Positions 36,341 to 46,716 of a DNA stretch of 64,000 nucleotides are shown in pieces. Source of the stretch: Bidens hawaiensis (lineage: Eukaryota; Streptophyta; Magnoliopsida; Asterales; Asteraceae); the NCBI GenBank assembly GCA_021521415.1, contig JAIQDT010000841.1:744001-808000 (forward strand). The letters run 5' to 3'. Position 1 is the first letter of the stretch. Each line of letters begins with the position of its first letter. Made by a program: the position numbers and the translations under genes. Under the pieces are notes generated by a model that had not been told where the DNA came from, ran no database searches, and saw only the letters and a list, made by a program, of their open reading frames with translations.

Positions 36341-37160
36341 CAAGAACTATATTCATGATCATGAAAACAAATATCAAAAACACGTTTAATAGTACGTGTA
36401 CAAAAATCAAGATAAATAAATCTGCATGACAAAAATACTTTAATTAAATTCTTAATGCATAAAACTAAACATAATTATATAAAACCAATAGGCAGTAAAA
36501 CCACACTCTCTTCTCCTACAAAAAGATTATTACCCCAAATTCTCCCACCTGAAACATCAAATGTACCACCTCCAAGATCCCCTAACCTACAGCTCCAACT
36601 ATTTATTAGTAATATATGGTTCTTATCCGATTAGTCTTCTTTCAACGTCTTTAACAGTTGTATGTGTGTTGAACCACCGACAACCATCACTTCATCTAGA
36701 TCATTGAATGGAAGTTTTGTGTAAATGTATTTTTCCGTAATAAGTTAGACAATTTGGGCTTAAGGTTTAAAAAATATTGTCATATTTTAAACATAGTTGC
36801 CAAAAAAAAGTATACAGAGTATATAATATATGGAATTTTAGAGCATCCATATACGACAAAAATTAAATAAAATACAATCATCGGTCTCATTATTAACTTT
36901 ATTTTCACTTAAGCCTTTATTTATCGGCTTAATATTTAATCATTTCCTTTTCACCATTGATGGCCAAAATGGCTACAAAGTACAAGCAAAACTAAAAATC
37001 ACAAAGTGTTTCCATTTTTGCCATGAAAGTAACAAGTAACAAATATTACTCTAATTGTACCTCATATCGCCTTCTTCTTCTCCAGCTTTTCATAAGTTGA
37101 TTTTAGCTTGAAATACAAGTGACTAAAGGCCCTTTCACCTAATACAAATATTACCTACAG
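36341..37160. other. Non-coding stretch
   Basis: AT-rich, with no supportable exon. It may contain intron sequence of the neighbouring fragments. Confidence 0.4.
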
Positions 37161-37341
37161 CTGCACCACCATCTAATGCACTGCCGTCACCTATACCCCA
37201 TGCCTCCACCACCATGGCGTCTTCATCTGCTCCTGTGGCGGCACCGCCAGTTCCCTCGCCTATGCAGTATGGTGTACCTTCTGGGCCGCCTCTCAACAAA
37301 AATGACCCAAGAAACGCAATTGATAGAAGAAAGAGAAAGTA
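37155..37341 (+). pseudogene. Pro/Ala-rich exon-like fragment
   Basis: One plus-strand frame encodes a proline- and alanine-rich peptide (SNALPSPIPHASTTMASSSA, then VPSPMQYGVPSGPPLNKNDP) and ends in RRKRK before a stop. An ATG at about 37214 could start it. GC content is well above the surroundings, which suggests former coding sequence. No family recognised. Confidence 0.35.
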
Positions 37342-37645
37342 AAACTTTTATCTGTATGTTCAATCTGTTAGCATAGACAATCTTTTTAGTAATTATTTTC
37401 TTATTCATGGTTGCAAAAAAAAATGGACATGAGTCATAACGGGTAGTCTTGTTGTACCATTCAAAACGAGTCAAGTTGGGTTAACCTGAAGCTATTTTGG
37501 TGTGAAAGATGTTATGACAAGTGTTTAGTGTCCAAGTGTTTACATTATTTCAATAGTGGTTTTAACTTTTGGTCCCATTCCCTTTTTATGTTAATATTTT
37601 AAAATTTAACCCGTTATAAAGTGGTAACCACAGATTGGTCAAAAT

Positions 37646-38006
37646 TAGGGGTGTAAACAAGTTAAGCCAGCTTGTGAAAGACTCGAAATGGGTTCGTTAA
37701 AGGCTTAAATCAACGAGCTCGAGTCTAAAAATAATTTTGTTTAATAAATGAATCTATATTTAATATAATTTTTATTTAGAGTGTTAAATATGTATTTGTA
37801 TAAAACTGAGTATATATAAAATCATGATAAAATTACTAATATTTATATACAGTTAATAATTAAAAAGTATATGAAAATAATTAAAAATGTATTTAATTAG
37901 TTAATAAATATTAAACGCGTCGAGTCCAAGCTCGAGCTTTAGAAAAAGAGCTCCAAATGGCTCGAGCTCTCGTAAGCCAAACAACTTCAGCTTGTTAACA
38001 CCCCTA
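37646..38006. mobile_element. MITE with TAGGGGTGT inverted ends
   Basis: Left end TAGGGGTGTAAACAAG; right end in reverse complement TAGGGGTGTTAACAAG (15 of 16 match). Subterminal 'gctcgag' motifs in both halves and an AT-rich centre fit a non-autonomous hAT element. Only AATT is shared immediately outside, so the 8-bp target duplication is not convincing. Confidence 0.6.
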
Positions 38007-38508
38007 ATTGACATTGACAGCTCTATCTTTTATTATCCAGTTTTGACTTCTGTAAATGTATTACGTGACCAAACCAGTACCCATTTACAGGAAATTGTTA
38101 AAAAAAACCACCATGACCTATTAAGATTTCAGGAAAACGGAAAAACAAAAAATGAAAAAGTGTCCCGTTAAAATAAACAGCTCAAGCAGGATCTGTTCGG
38201 TTTATAAACAAGTCAAGCTCGACCCTACCATGGCTATCCATGCATATTTTGTTATATGAAAACAATGACAAAGTAATTTTAAATCATTGTATTAAAAGAT
38301 CTAATACAACTTTCACCATGATCCTACTTTTTGGTAAATTTTTTATAACTTGGGTCACTTGACCCGTTGAAATACAAATAGCCAAAAACACCCATTAATA
38401 AGTAAACGGGCCACAAGTCATCCAAGAAAGAATATATATACCTCGGAAGATATTCCAAGACCTTCAAACACTTGGGTAAAGATATCAGAAAATGATAGGC
38501 GAAAATGT

Positions 38509-38556
38509 TTATTTATTCTCCTGATTCTCTTTGCTAACAAGAACATCTAGTGCTCT
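38509..38556 (-). pseudogene. Short terminal-exon-like fragment
   Basis: After an acceptor-like TTTTTCAG the minus strand reads RALDVLVSKENQENK and a stop. No family recognised. It lies 88 bp downstream of the SKU5-like piece but does not match the end of that family as I know it. Confidence 0.3.
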
Positions 38557-38643
38557 CTGAAAAACAAAAAATTTACAATGAATATCAAACTAATCCTTCT
38601 TTTACTAAAAAAAAAAGTGAAATGTGTGATAAAGTACTACTAC

Positions 38644-38834
38644 AACACAGAACTTGCTCTGGTATTAATTGCACCAATGACACCAGTAGCTTTATGCATC
38701 TTGGTTAAAGGGAGGTAAGAGTATGATCCAAATTTTCAAGTGCATTTGGTATGTCCAGTTTGTGTTTGGTGGAATAGGACAACTTGTCTCCAACACTCCA
38801 CCTTTCCATGAAGATCCTTTGTTTGACACCATTC
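38644..38834 (-). pseudogene. Fragment of SKU5-similar multicopper oxidase
   Basis: Minus strand, following an acceptor-like AAACAG: the frame GMVSNKGSSWKGGVLETSCP, then IPPNTNWTYQM, and after a small loss GSYSYLPLTKMHKATGVIGA. This matches the cupredoxin region of the SKU5/ascorbate-oxidase-like family (pattern Ser-Trp-x-Asp-Gly-Val ... Cys-Pro-Ile-Pro-Pro ... Trp-Thr-Tyr ... Gly-Ser-Tyr-x-Tyr ... Met-His-Lys-Ala). Known members are secreted or GPI-anchored cell-wall proteins. Only this one exon-sized piece is present; a few codons are missing after the Thr-Tyr motif and the frame then stops. A pseudogene or captured fragment. Confidence 0.65.
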
Positions 38835-38839
38835 CTGTT

Positions 38840-39725
38840 TTACAATTATTAAGGTATTAGATATGCGTTCAAGATACCAAAAACTATAAGATGAAATTTG
38901 TTATGAGGCCATCATCGTTAGCAACTGAAATCAAATACTAACGGAACTGAAAAAAGATGAATGCGAAAAACAAAAAAAAGTGACAATAGACTTTTAAACG
39001 TGAAAACAATGATTATTAAACACGGAAACAACGAAGAACACATGACCAAAATTACAAACATACGGCCAGAAATCAGTTGGAATAGTAAATTTGAAGGAAT
39101 TGTAAAGATAGCTAACTGATATTCAGCATTAGTCATGCCAATGGACATGCAAAATTACAAACTATGGTTAGGGACTTGGCAGGAATTTGGTCCGTAACGG
39201 TTCGTTTGTTACAATACATGTACGATACCCGCACTCACTATAATAATAACATTATATGATGACGATGATATATATTAGTTTGTACATAGTTGTTTATCAT
39301 CATCTATATTTTACAAGAACAAACAAAAAGCAAAACCCGTGAATCATACCAGACAACCGTATCATGAATTCCAATTTTCTAGTATGTGTTGTAAGGGGAA
39401 TATAATCAAACAATTGGTATGCATCTCTTAACATAAAGAACATTTAATAACTAAAGATAAATCAATAATTAACAACTGCAACACAATTCAGGCTTAATAA
39501 TAAAATTTCACATTTAATATCTTTTCACTCACTTGAGCAGTGATGAATATATCAAATATTTAATTTCTATGTATTAATATATTCATGTAGAGACTAAAAG
39601 TAGGGTTTCCTGAGCTTCTTTGGTAGAGGCTATGCGTTCCTACTGGTCTTTCGAACATCAAATTGATTAGATTAGTAATGAATTTGAACAGAGATTGAAT
39701 AATATGAGGTTGAAGAAGAGATTAC
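38840..39725. other. Non-coding stretch between exon-like fragments
   Basis: AT-rich with no clear coding. Short open frames are low-complexity. Confidence 0.4.
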
Positions 39726-39785
39726 CATGATGTTCGATGAAGGTTTGAGCGATGGGTCTTCCCAATTTCTCAACGATTAGTTAAG
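39726..39785 (-). pseudogene. Exon-like fragment ending at a splice donor
   Basis: The minus-strand frame reads LIVEKLGRPIAQTFIEHHG and runs into a donor-like GTAATC. No family recognised. It may be a first or internal exon of the gene whose last exons lie at 35918-36340, but that is not demonstrable. Confidence 0.3.
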
Positions 39786-40039
39786 CAGGTATGTGAGTCA
39801 ATAAAAATACCGATCAGACCGAGAGAGGAAGAGACGCATTGATAACCGATTAACTGAAGTCGCCAGATGGCTTGAATGATTGTAACAGTCACCGGAGAAT
39901 TGATGGATCAAGGGTTAGGCAGGCGGTGATATTAATACACAAGCGTCTTACACGTTCTCGAGTCTTGGAAGAAAAAGGAGGGACGAAAAAAATATGCAGT
40001 GTTTTCGAGTTTAATTTAAGAAAGGAAAAGTTAAAAGAG

Positions 40040-40244
40040 GTGTTCCTGAGTTTCGTTTAAAGAAAGAAAAGGAGGGGAGAAAAGAAAAAATGATGAGTAA
40101 AATAAAAGAATTTGTATATTTCCAAATTAGAAAGATTAGGAAGAAAATAAGTTGAAGTAAAAGAGGAGATACCAAAATAAAAGATAAGATGAAAAAATTT
40201 TCTTTTCTTTGCCTTTCTTTTCTTAAATGAACTCGGGAACACAT
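40040..40244. repeat. Foldback structure with approx. 45-bp arms
   Basis: 'gtgttcctgagtttcgttta' plus the purine-rich run after it (40040-40090) is matched in reverse complement by 40198-40244 ('gtgttcccgagttcatttaa' on the minus strand). The loop is about 110 bp. Confidence 0.7.
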
Positions 40245-40275
40245 CATTAAGGTGAGATGAAGAGACGCTTATGTG

Positions 40276-40447
40276 CATTGATCTTATTTTTTTTGCTTTT
40301 TGGAGGTGTAAAATGTCCAAAATGTCACTCTAAAAAGCAAAAAAACTTCAATTTGATGCTTTTAGGTGCTTTTTGGAGGGGCATTTTGGACATTTTGCCC
40401 ATCCAAAAAGCAAAAAGAAAAAAAATAAGCTCAGCCAAACACCCCCA
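40276..40447. mobile_element. Short MITE-like inverted repeat
   Basis: 'cttattttttttgctttttg' at the left is mirrored by 'caaaaagaaaaaaaataag' at the right. Internal 'aaaatgtccaaaatg' (about 40311) faces 'cattttggacatttt' (about 40382), and 'gctttttggagg' also occurs twice. Nearly the whole segment can fold into a hairpin, as in small MITEs. Confidence 0.6.
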
Positions 40448-40463
40448 TAATGTAATATAAATA

Positions 40464-40503
40464 ATATATATATATATATATATATATTATAGCTATTTTC
40501 TTT
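40464..40503. repeat. (AT)n followed by TATAGCTATTTTCTTT, right copy
   Basis: Exact repeat of 35483-35498, 5005 bp away. Confidence 0.8.
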
Positions 40504-42244
40504 TATTAGAATAGATAGATATACACATGCACATACACACACGTATATACAGAGAGGAAGGTTTGAATACGAAGGCAAAATTTCATAAAAAGTGTGAGAA
40601 AAGATCTTGACCATTGGATTGTATAAAACATAAGGGTAAATATGTGTTTTGTTCAACATTAAATTTGGTAAATATAGATGTTGTGGGTCAGTTTCTTAGT
40701 TGGTATCCCAACTGATATCTTGCGTAGTACATGATACTCGAGATCCTTAACATGTTCGAAATCTCGAACACCATATTATTTGAACTAATCATTATGCTTG
40801 TAGGTTACTTATTGGATAACAACCTGGAACGACTAGTAGACTCAATCTTGCTAATATTTCAGAAGTCTAGTTGAATTTCACGTGGAAGAAAAGAACAAGT
40901 ATTGCAACGGTCATGTAGCTAGGTTTTCCGAGATAATAGGATAGTTTGTTATTTACTTTCTCTATATAAGGAGGCTATTGAGAACATATTAGAACACAAC
41001 CTATGCACTCACAACTTACACTTATGTACTTGGCAACTGTTCTCACTTAGCTCTCGAGTTGTAATTCAATTTTTACTTAATAAATCTAAGGCATGGGGTA
41101 AGTTTTCCCACCCGAGGACCTCACCAAGTGTAAGGCCCCGCTCCCGGTGCCCTACATGGACGTGTGATTTACTCATAAATACAGTTCTAAATACCAGAGT
41201 TAATTAAAACTTCCGCGGAATAATAATAAATGTCAACCATTCATTACAAACATCCATGATTTGTCTTTAAAAAATAACAAAAAATATAATATCAAATCAT
41301 CATGACAAATATTCAGATGTCAGCCTCTTCAATCCCGCCATGTGTCCCCCCTCAAGTCAGTTGTCTCATTCTATTTACTTGCGTGCATACTAAAAGTCAA
41401 CTACGCTGAGTGAATTCTAGTTAATACAGGTGACATACAATACATCCATACACTTACTTATAAAAGCATCCGAAGATACATATATCATACTTATCTTTTT
41501 ACCTTTCCTCGTACTTTCATACTTTCATTCTTTCTTTCATACATTCATATATACATACATTTCGTCCTACAACGTTCGCAAATATTATTAGGGTCTGTTC
41601 CCTACATTCGCATATATTAGTGTTTGTTCCCTTCATTCGCAGATATTATTAGGATCTGTTCCATACCTTCGCTTTACCATACTTTCATAATAACATTCAT
41701 ACAATTTTACACATACCCTGCTTTATCATTCATTCATATACAATTACATATTCTAACACTTACCTTACTGGCGATACGTGCAATATCCGAAGATCGTTCA
41801 CGTACCGACAAGCTTTCATTCATATTCACATTATAATATCTATCACATAAATCATTCATGCATACACTTACCACTCAAGGTAAGTGTATTATCTAATTAC
41901 ATTGTGTATGCACACAACCCCGAAAACATAACAAGGAAATGGGGCTAGAAACTCACCTGCGTCCTGTTACGTTCACCGTTAATAGTTATTCCTTTCTTTA
42001 GCTATGCACGACTAATTGTTTAATAAACACAATATCAAATACTGCTCTAGCCATTCTTAACTGCCTGCTTAATTAGTCTTAAACGTCTAAGCTGGTTTTA
42101 CTTCATTGATATTTAACCGGTTAGTTAATCGTTATTCATTGACCCTTTAAGGTATCTTTCATTAATTAATAAAGTCCAAGGTCTTCTATGTAATTAAACC
42201 ATTATATTCTAAGTCCAAGGACCTTTCTGTCATTTTATCAAACT

Positions 42245-42510
42245 TTTATTCGTTAGCGACTCCCTTAACAAATGGGGGTTCATTCGTTAACTTGACTAAC
42301 GGATGGACATCTAACAAATGGGGATTCTATAACGAATGAGAATCCTATAACGAATGGGCTCCTTCGCTTGATCTGGCTAACGAATGGACCTTTCAACGAA
42401 TGGGGTTCATTCGTTAGTTCTCCGTAATGAATGGCATAGCGAATGACTTAACGAATGTAGTTCATTAGTTGTTCTTCCTTGACGAATGGGCATAGCACAT
42501 TCGTTACACG
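42245..42510. promoter_or_regulatory. TAACGAATGG/ATTCGTTA cluster in solo LTR
   Basis: About ten copies of ACGAAT or its complement within 265 bp, in both orientations. It is the same core as in the unrelated Copia family A/C. It lies downstream of the TATA-like element. Confidence 0.6.
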
Positions 42511-42845
42511 CACATAGGGTTAGGACATTCCCTGACATTTCCCAACATTCCCTAATTATTGGGCGCCACCTTTCCGGCGCCACCGTGCCGGAAAATGGGT
42601 GGTTGCCGAAAAAACGTGTCTTTACACCGTTTTTCGCCCCGATCGATCCGGATCCGAGCTAAGGTGACCCAGAAGCTCGTCATTCACCTATTCCATCCAA
42701 ATCTCGTGACTTTAACGGTTGAGGGTGTCGGTTAGTCGTTTCGCGACTAGATCTAGCGGGTTTGGATCGAGTCAAGTTCATAATATCATTACCTCGGATC
42801 GGGATCGGTTCTTCATCTTGGTTTTGGCTAAAGAAAGAGAGAAAT

Positions 42846-42851
<6 letters not shown>

Positions 42852-42889
<38 letters not shown>
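42852..42889. repeat. (GA)n microsatellite
   Basis: About 19 GA units in the solo LTR. Confidence 0.95.
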
Positions 42890-42892
<3 letters not shown>

Positions 42893-43263
42893 TTAAGTGT
42901 GTGTTTTGGATGGTGTATGGAATGGGCGAAAATGAATGGATTAATGAATATTTATAGTTTATATATTAAGGGTCATGGGCTTAAGCCAATGGTCTTTCTT
43001 CCTTCCTTAATAGTTCAAATCCATCACCCATATTATTTAATTGCTCAACCCAATACAAGCCCAACTCATAATAATTAATATTATTATTTTATTAATCAAA
43101 ACAGGAAACGGGATGTTACACCAGGATCTAAGGTTTTTCCTCGCTATATCGTGTGTCAACCTTTACTTTTACCATCATTACTTACTGATTTTGTGAAGAA
43201 CACTGTACCTCACACTCAAAGTTTGAACAGTTAATTGCTTCGGTAATTTTTAATCAAAACATT

Positions 43264-43279
43264 TGGCACCCACTATGGG
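43264..43279 (+). other. Primer-binding site of the Tat/Ogre-like element
   Basis: TGGCACCCACTATGGG, two bases after the LTR end. It is of the TGGCGCCCACCGTGGGG type used by Tat/Ogre-group and related Gypsy elements. Confidence 0.65.
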
Positions 43280-43354
43280 AAAGTGGTGTTTTTCATCTTT
43301 AAATCCATACTTAAATTCTATCTAAACCATTACCTTGCAAAAACTTACTCAAAA

Positions 43355-44455
43355 ATGGCTTCTCAATCCAAGCCTAAATCTTCCTCCATGTCGTTGCAAC
43401 TTCCGGAGTCTCTCAACTAATTTACCCTCCACCTGCTGCCCTGTAAAAAATGACTAATTCCGGCATTAACAACTCAGGATCCATAGGTTCATGTGTCACG
43501 CCTTCTCCAACAACAAGACCTTCCGTTGGCATGTCGGCTCAAGGATCAGGATCTTCCAACACGAGATTTGTTCTAATGTCTAACAACGAAATATTCGATA
43601 TTTTAATACATATGAAAGAGAACATGGAAACTCAAAAGGAAACCAACAATTCCATCATGAGGGAACTCTGTGATATCCAGGTGCAAGGAAAGAAACCGAT
43701 TGAGGATTCTTTTACTCCATTGCAGCTAAGATCCTTGAATATCTAGGAGTTAGGATCTATGGGAAATGGTTACAATGATTTCCTACCCATGCAACCAGTA
43801 ACAAGAACAAGTGATCCAATCCAAAATACAAGAATTGCTACTACTAGAATTCTGGTGTCTTTCTAGGATCCTCAGCAAGGAATCCCGATGCTGGTAATGA
43901 TAATAATAATCATAATATTAATATACTCGTGACTAATGTTGAAACTTCGTTGGATACCGTCATGAGTCCAATGGTGCAGAAAGAGTTTCAAAAACCCAAA
44001 GATTTGATCTCCATCATCCTTGGGATAATGCAACCAATTTCGAAAGTATCTCCGAGCAGTCACATGATATCGAGATTTGCATACCCCATATGCGACACTA
44101 AGATCCGGAGCGATTCCAGACTCCCAACATGAAGTTGTATGATGGAACTACGGATCCCGGGGAGCATGTCGCCCAATACCATGAGAGGATGGAGATCATC
44201 CCTATACCTCAGGATCTCAAAGAAGCTAGCTTGTGTAAAGGATTTGGTTCAACCTTAACCGGAGCGGCCTTGAAATGGCTCTTAAGTGTTCCTTCCTTCT
44301 GTATTCAATTTTTTTATTTGGTTAAATTATATTATAATCAGTTTTCTTGTAACAGAAGGTTTGAAAGGTTAACCAATGATTTGTATAGGGTGACCTAAAG
44401 CAATAATGAATCTCTCAGGGATTATGTCAGCAAGTTCAGCAGGGAAGCTTTGGAA
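43355..44455 (+). pseudogene. Tat/Ogre-like gag relic
   Basis: A possible start is ATG at 43355 (MASQSKPKSSSMSLQLPES), soon broken by a stop. 43450-43746 continues in another frame with a Ser/Gly-rich stretch and a helical piece (NNEIFDILIHMKENMETQKE). 44129-44398 holds the retrotransposon gag domain: LYDGTTDPGEHVAQYHERM, then AALKWLLSVPS and RRFERLTNDLYRV. 44399-44455 still encodes NNESLRDYVSKFSREAL after a stop. Gag forms the capsid. The domain ends suddenly near 44455 at unrelated AT-rich DNA. Confidence 0.75.
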
Positions 44456-45968
44456 TGTATATGAGTTTATACATTGTTTAGCATTAAAAACATCTTTAAA
44501 AAGGCATAATATTGGCAATAATATTATAATAAATAACAACTAATGTTTATAATTTCTATTTGTAGGTAAATATAGCCTTAAAGAATAAAACAAGATGATA
44601 GACGAAGAAAAACGAAGAAAACTGCGAAGACCGGCTCAACACACCACATGTTGAAGCAAGGCATGGCCATGTTTCAAGCATACAAGGAAAATACAAAATT
44701 TAGAAGTTACAAGATGGCCCATGTTGATACCAACACACCCCATGGCGAAAGTACAAGAGGAAAAAACAAAAACGATGAAAACATGGGCCATGTTGATATC
44801 AACACGCCCTTGGTGATAATACAAGAGAAAAAGACAAATGAAATCTTTTGAAGCTCAAAACGGGTCATGTCAAGAGTCAACACGGATCGTTTTCTCTCTC
44901 ATGTTGTACTTTCTAACAATAAGCATTTAACACTATTAGGGGAAACACTCAACACAGCTGTGTTAACATTAATATGGGCTGTGTTGAGAAGTCCCGATCA
45001 GCCAACGGATACCATGCATTCTTCATTGAATGCATAATACACCAAATGTCCATTTAATTCTTTTCGCTCACCTTCTTTAACCACCATTAATAAGGGAATT
45101 ATCCAATCCATCCACCTTTTGAAGATCAAGGAGATTAAGCTTTTGGAATAAGTCATTAACATCAAAGCTTAGTCATCCAAATTGGTTGGATTGTTTCATT
45201 TTAATCATTTTTGTATCTATTACTTTGATGAGTAACATTATGCATATTATTGGCTAAACTTTCATTATCATCTTTGTTTATAATGAGTCTTAACTACAGT
45301 CTAATAATATTAGTTAAACATGTGATTGGTTTATATAAGTAAAATATTATGTTGTAATTATCACTTGATGAGGAATGTTAAATCAGTCTTAAAAGATACA
45401 CCAAGTACCGAGCTTGACGATAAGCCTTAGAACTACTATTCTTGTGAGGCCTTGGTTAATCAAATATAAATCTTAAAATAGACACCGAATACCTAGCTTG
45501 ATGATAAGTCGGGGAACTGCCATTCTTGTGAGGGCTTTGTTGATAAAACATAAATCCTAATATAAACGTGGACAAAACTAAGTCTTAGTAGTAATTATTC
45601 ATCTTTAAAATGAGAACGTTGACATTGATGTGTAAATGGATTGTTGATGTTAATCCACTAAAACTCGTTGGTTATTTGTCAAGTGAGTGCGCAACATTAT
45701 ATATTTTAACAACTCTTGTGTGGTTATCACAAAGTTCTATGATTGTCCAAGAGTTGTGTGGGTTAATACTCGGTCATTCGAGGTTAGTCCTTTACAACTT
45801 AACTAATCTTAATTGGTATTTTAAGTATGTTACAAAGGTTAGTTTTACTAAAATATCAAGAACAATTCACTTAGTAATTTAAGGGATTGTCTCATCTTTA
45901 AAATAAGTTACCATATGAATACTTAATATAAACCAACTTGCTTACACAAAATGATGTTTTTGTGTAGG
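44456..45968 (+). other. Diverged LTR-like stretch
   Basis: No gene. Two related pieces with 'gatggcccatgttgatacc' and 'gggccatgttgatatc' lie at 44712-44825, followed by 'ggctgtgttgag' (44987). Such pairs are common in Athila/Tat LTRs. A 90-110 bp unit ('accgagcttgacgataag', 'attcttgtgagg') is repeated at about 45385 and 45480. It may be the LTR of the Athila-like element whose gag lies at 56061; element B separates the two. Confidence 0.35.
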
Positions 45969-45973
45969 TCATG
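45969..45973. repeat. Target site duplication TCATG, left copy
   Basis: Exact match to 55701-55705 on the other side of element B. Confidence 0.95.
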
Positions 45974-46369
45974 TGTAGGTTCCCAGCCGGATCTACACAG
46001 GAGTATCTCGTAACACGAGGGTGCGGAATCCCCATGTAATACGATACAAGTGTAAGATAAGCAATACGTTAAATGAGTATGTAAACACACGAGATAATAC
46101 TTGAGAACTTGATGTATTTCTATTACCAACACGTGATGCACAAGATTACCAAAAACACGTTCTGCAAAAAACTCTTAAACTAAAACCCGAAGTTGAGGTT
46201 TATATATACCTCGACAACTTCGCCTAACATTCTAGGCTAAGTTGTCATAACTTCGCTTGGTCCCCAAGTTCGCTTATACATACCAGCGAACTTACATAAT
46301 CAACAGTATTCGACAAGTAACAAACAAACTACACAATTACAGACACAGACAAAACACAATGCACCAACA
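45974..46369 (-). repeat. 3' LTR of element B
   Basis: 396 bp. It contains TATATATA near 46200 and three to four AACTTCGC/GCGAAGTT motifs (46210-46300). It lacks about 21 bp present in the 5' LTR before the CACCAACA end. Confidence 0.95.
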
Positions 46370-46382
46370 GACTCCCCTTTGG
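46370..46382 (-). other. Polypurine tract of element B
   Basis: Minus strand CAAAGGGGAGTC next to the LTR start TGTTGG. The same form, GGCGAGGGGGAGTT, is found in the tandem array at 56951, 57800 and 62004. Confidence 0.8.
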
Positions 46383-46449
46383 CAGTAGCTTCATATCTCT
46401 ATCTTCATTCTCGTTTCATGTAATCCCAAAACTTTCATACCACTCGTCT

Positions 46450-46716
46450 TCAAGCATGGACTCCCTGCCTTACACAGATAGAGACCACCCTGTGGTACTT
46501 CTTGGCTTCATCCTTCCACGCAGGAATGTAGAATATCTTCTTATCGTTCAGTACATGCAAATCAGCTTGAGACAAATTAACCAAGTGCATGGGATCATAC
46601 ACTCTCAGAATCTCCTGTTCATCCTCATCTTCTATAACAGCTTCAGCTGTCTGACAATCAACGTACCACCACTTGAGATTCTTTAACACGTCTTTGGGCA
46701 TCATCTTCATCGGCAC
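46450..46716 (-). pseudogene. Element B extra ORF, C-terminal segment
   Basis: 88 codons in the same frame as the upstream segment, separated from it by a single stop codon (46717-46719). It contains LRVYDPMHLVNLSQADLHVL, which aligns with RVIDTMWHVNLSESDNDALF of the tandem-array ORF at 57833-58189. This shows that it belongs to the same protein and that this end is conserved between families. The natural stop is at 46450, 70 bp before the purine tract. Function unknown. Confidence 0.8.

Larger units (their letters stand above)
41129..43120 (-). mobile_element. Solo LTR of Gypsy type
   Basis: 1992 bp, TGTAAGGCCCCG to CGGGATGTTACA, with flanks CCAAG (41124-41128) and CCAGG (43121-43125), a target duplication with one change. 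Orientation is probably minus: its plus-strand start resembles that of element G, and TATAAATATT lies near 42947-42956 on the minus strand. It contains a (GA)n tract (42852-42889) and a dense cluster of TAACGAAT/CATTCGTTA (42245-42510). No internal region. Confidence 0.85.
40679..44455 (+). mobile_element. 5' part of a Ty3/Gypsy (Tat/Ogre-like) element
   Basis: LTR 40679-43261 (interrupted by the solo LTR at 41129-43120), primer site 43264-43279, then gag 43355-44455 on the plus strand. The first LTR half carries TATATAAGG near 40964. The element stops abruptly near 44455 in the middle of gag; no pol or 3' LTR follows. The primer-site type and gag motif point to the Tat/Ogre group. It is a truncated relic. 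Confidence 0.65.

Noticed and set aside
35918..39785. A single intact host gene across the fragment cluster
   Set aside because: Fragments lie on both strands, one is a recognisable internal exon of an oxidase without its other exons, and stop codons follow several pieces.
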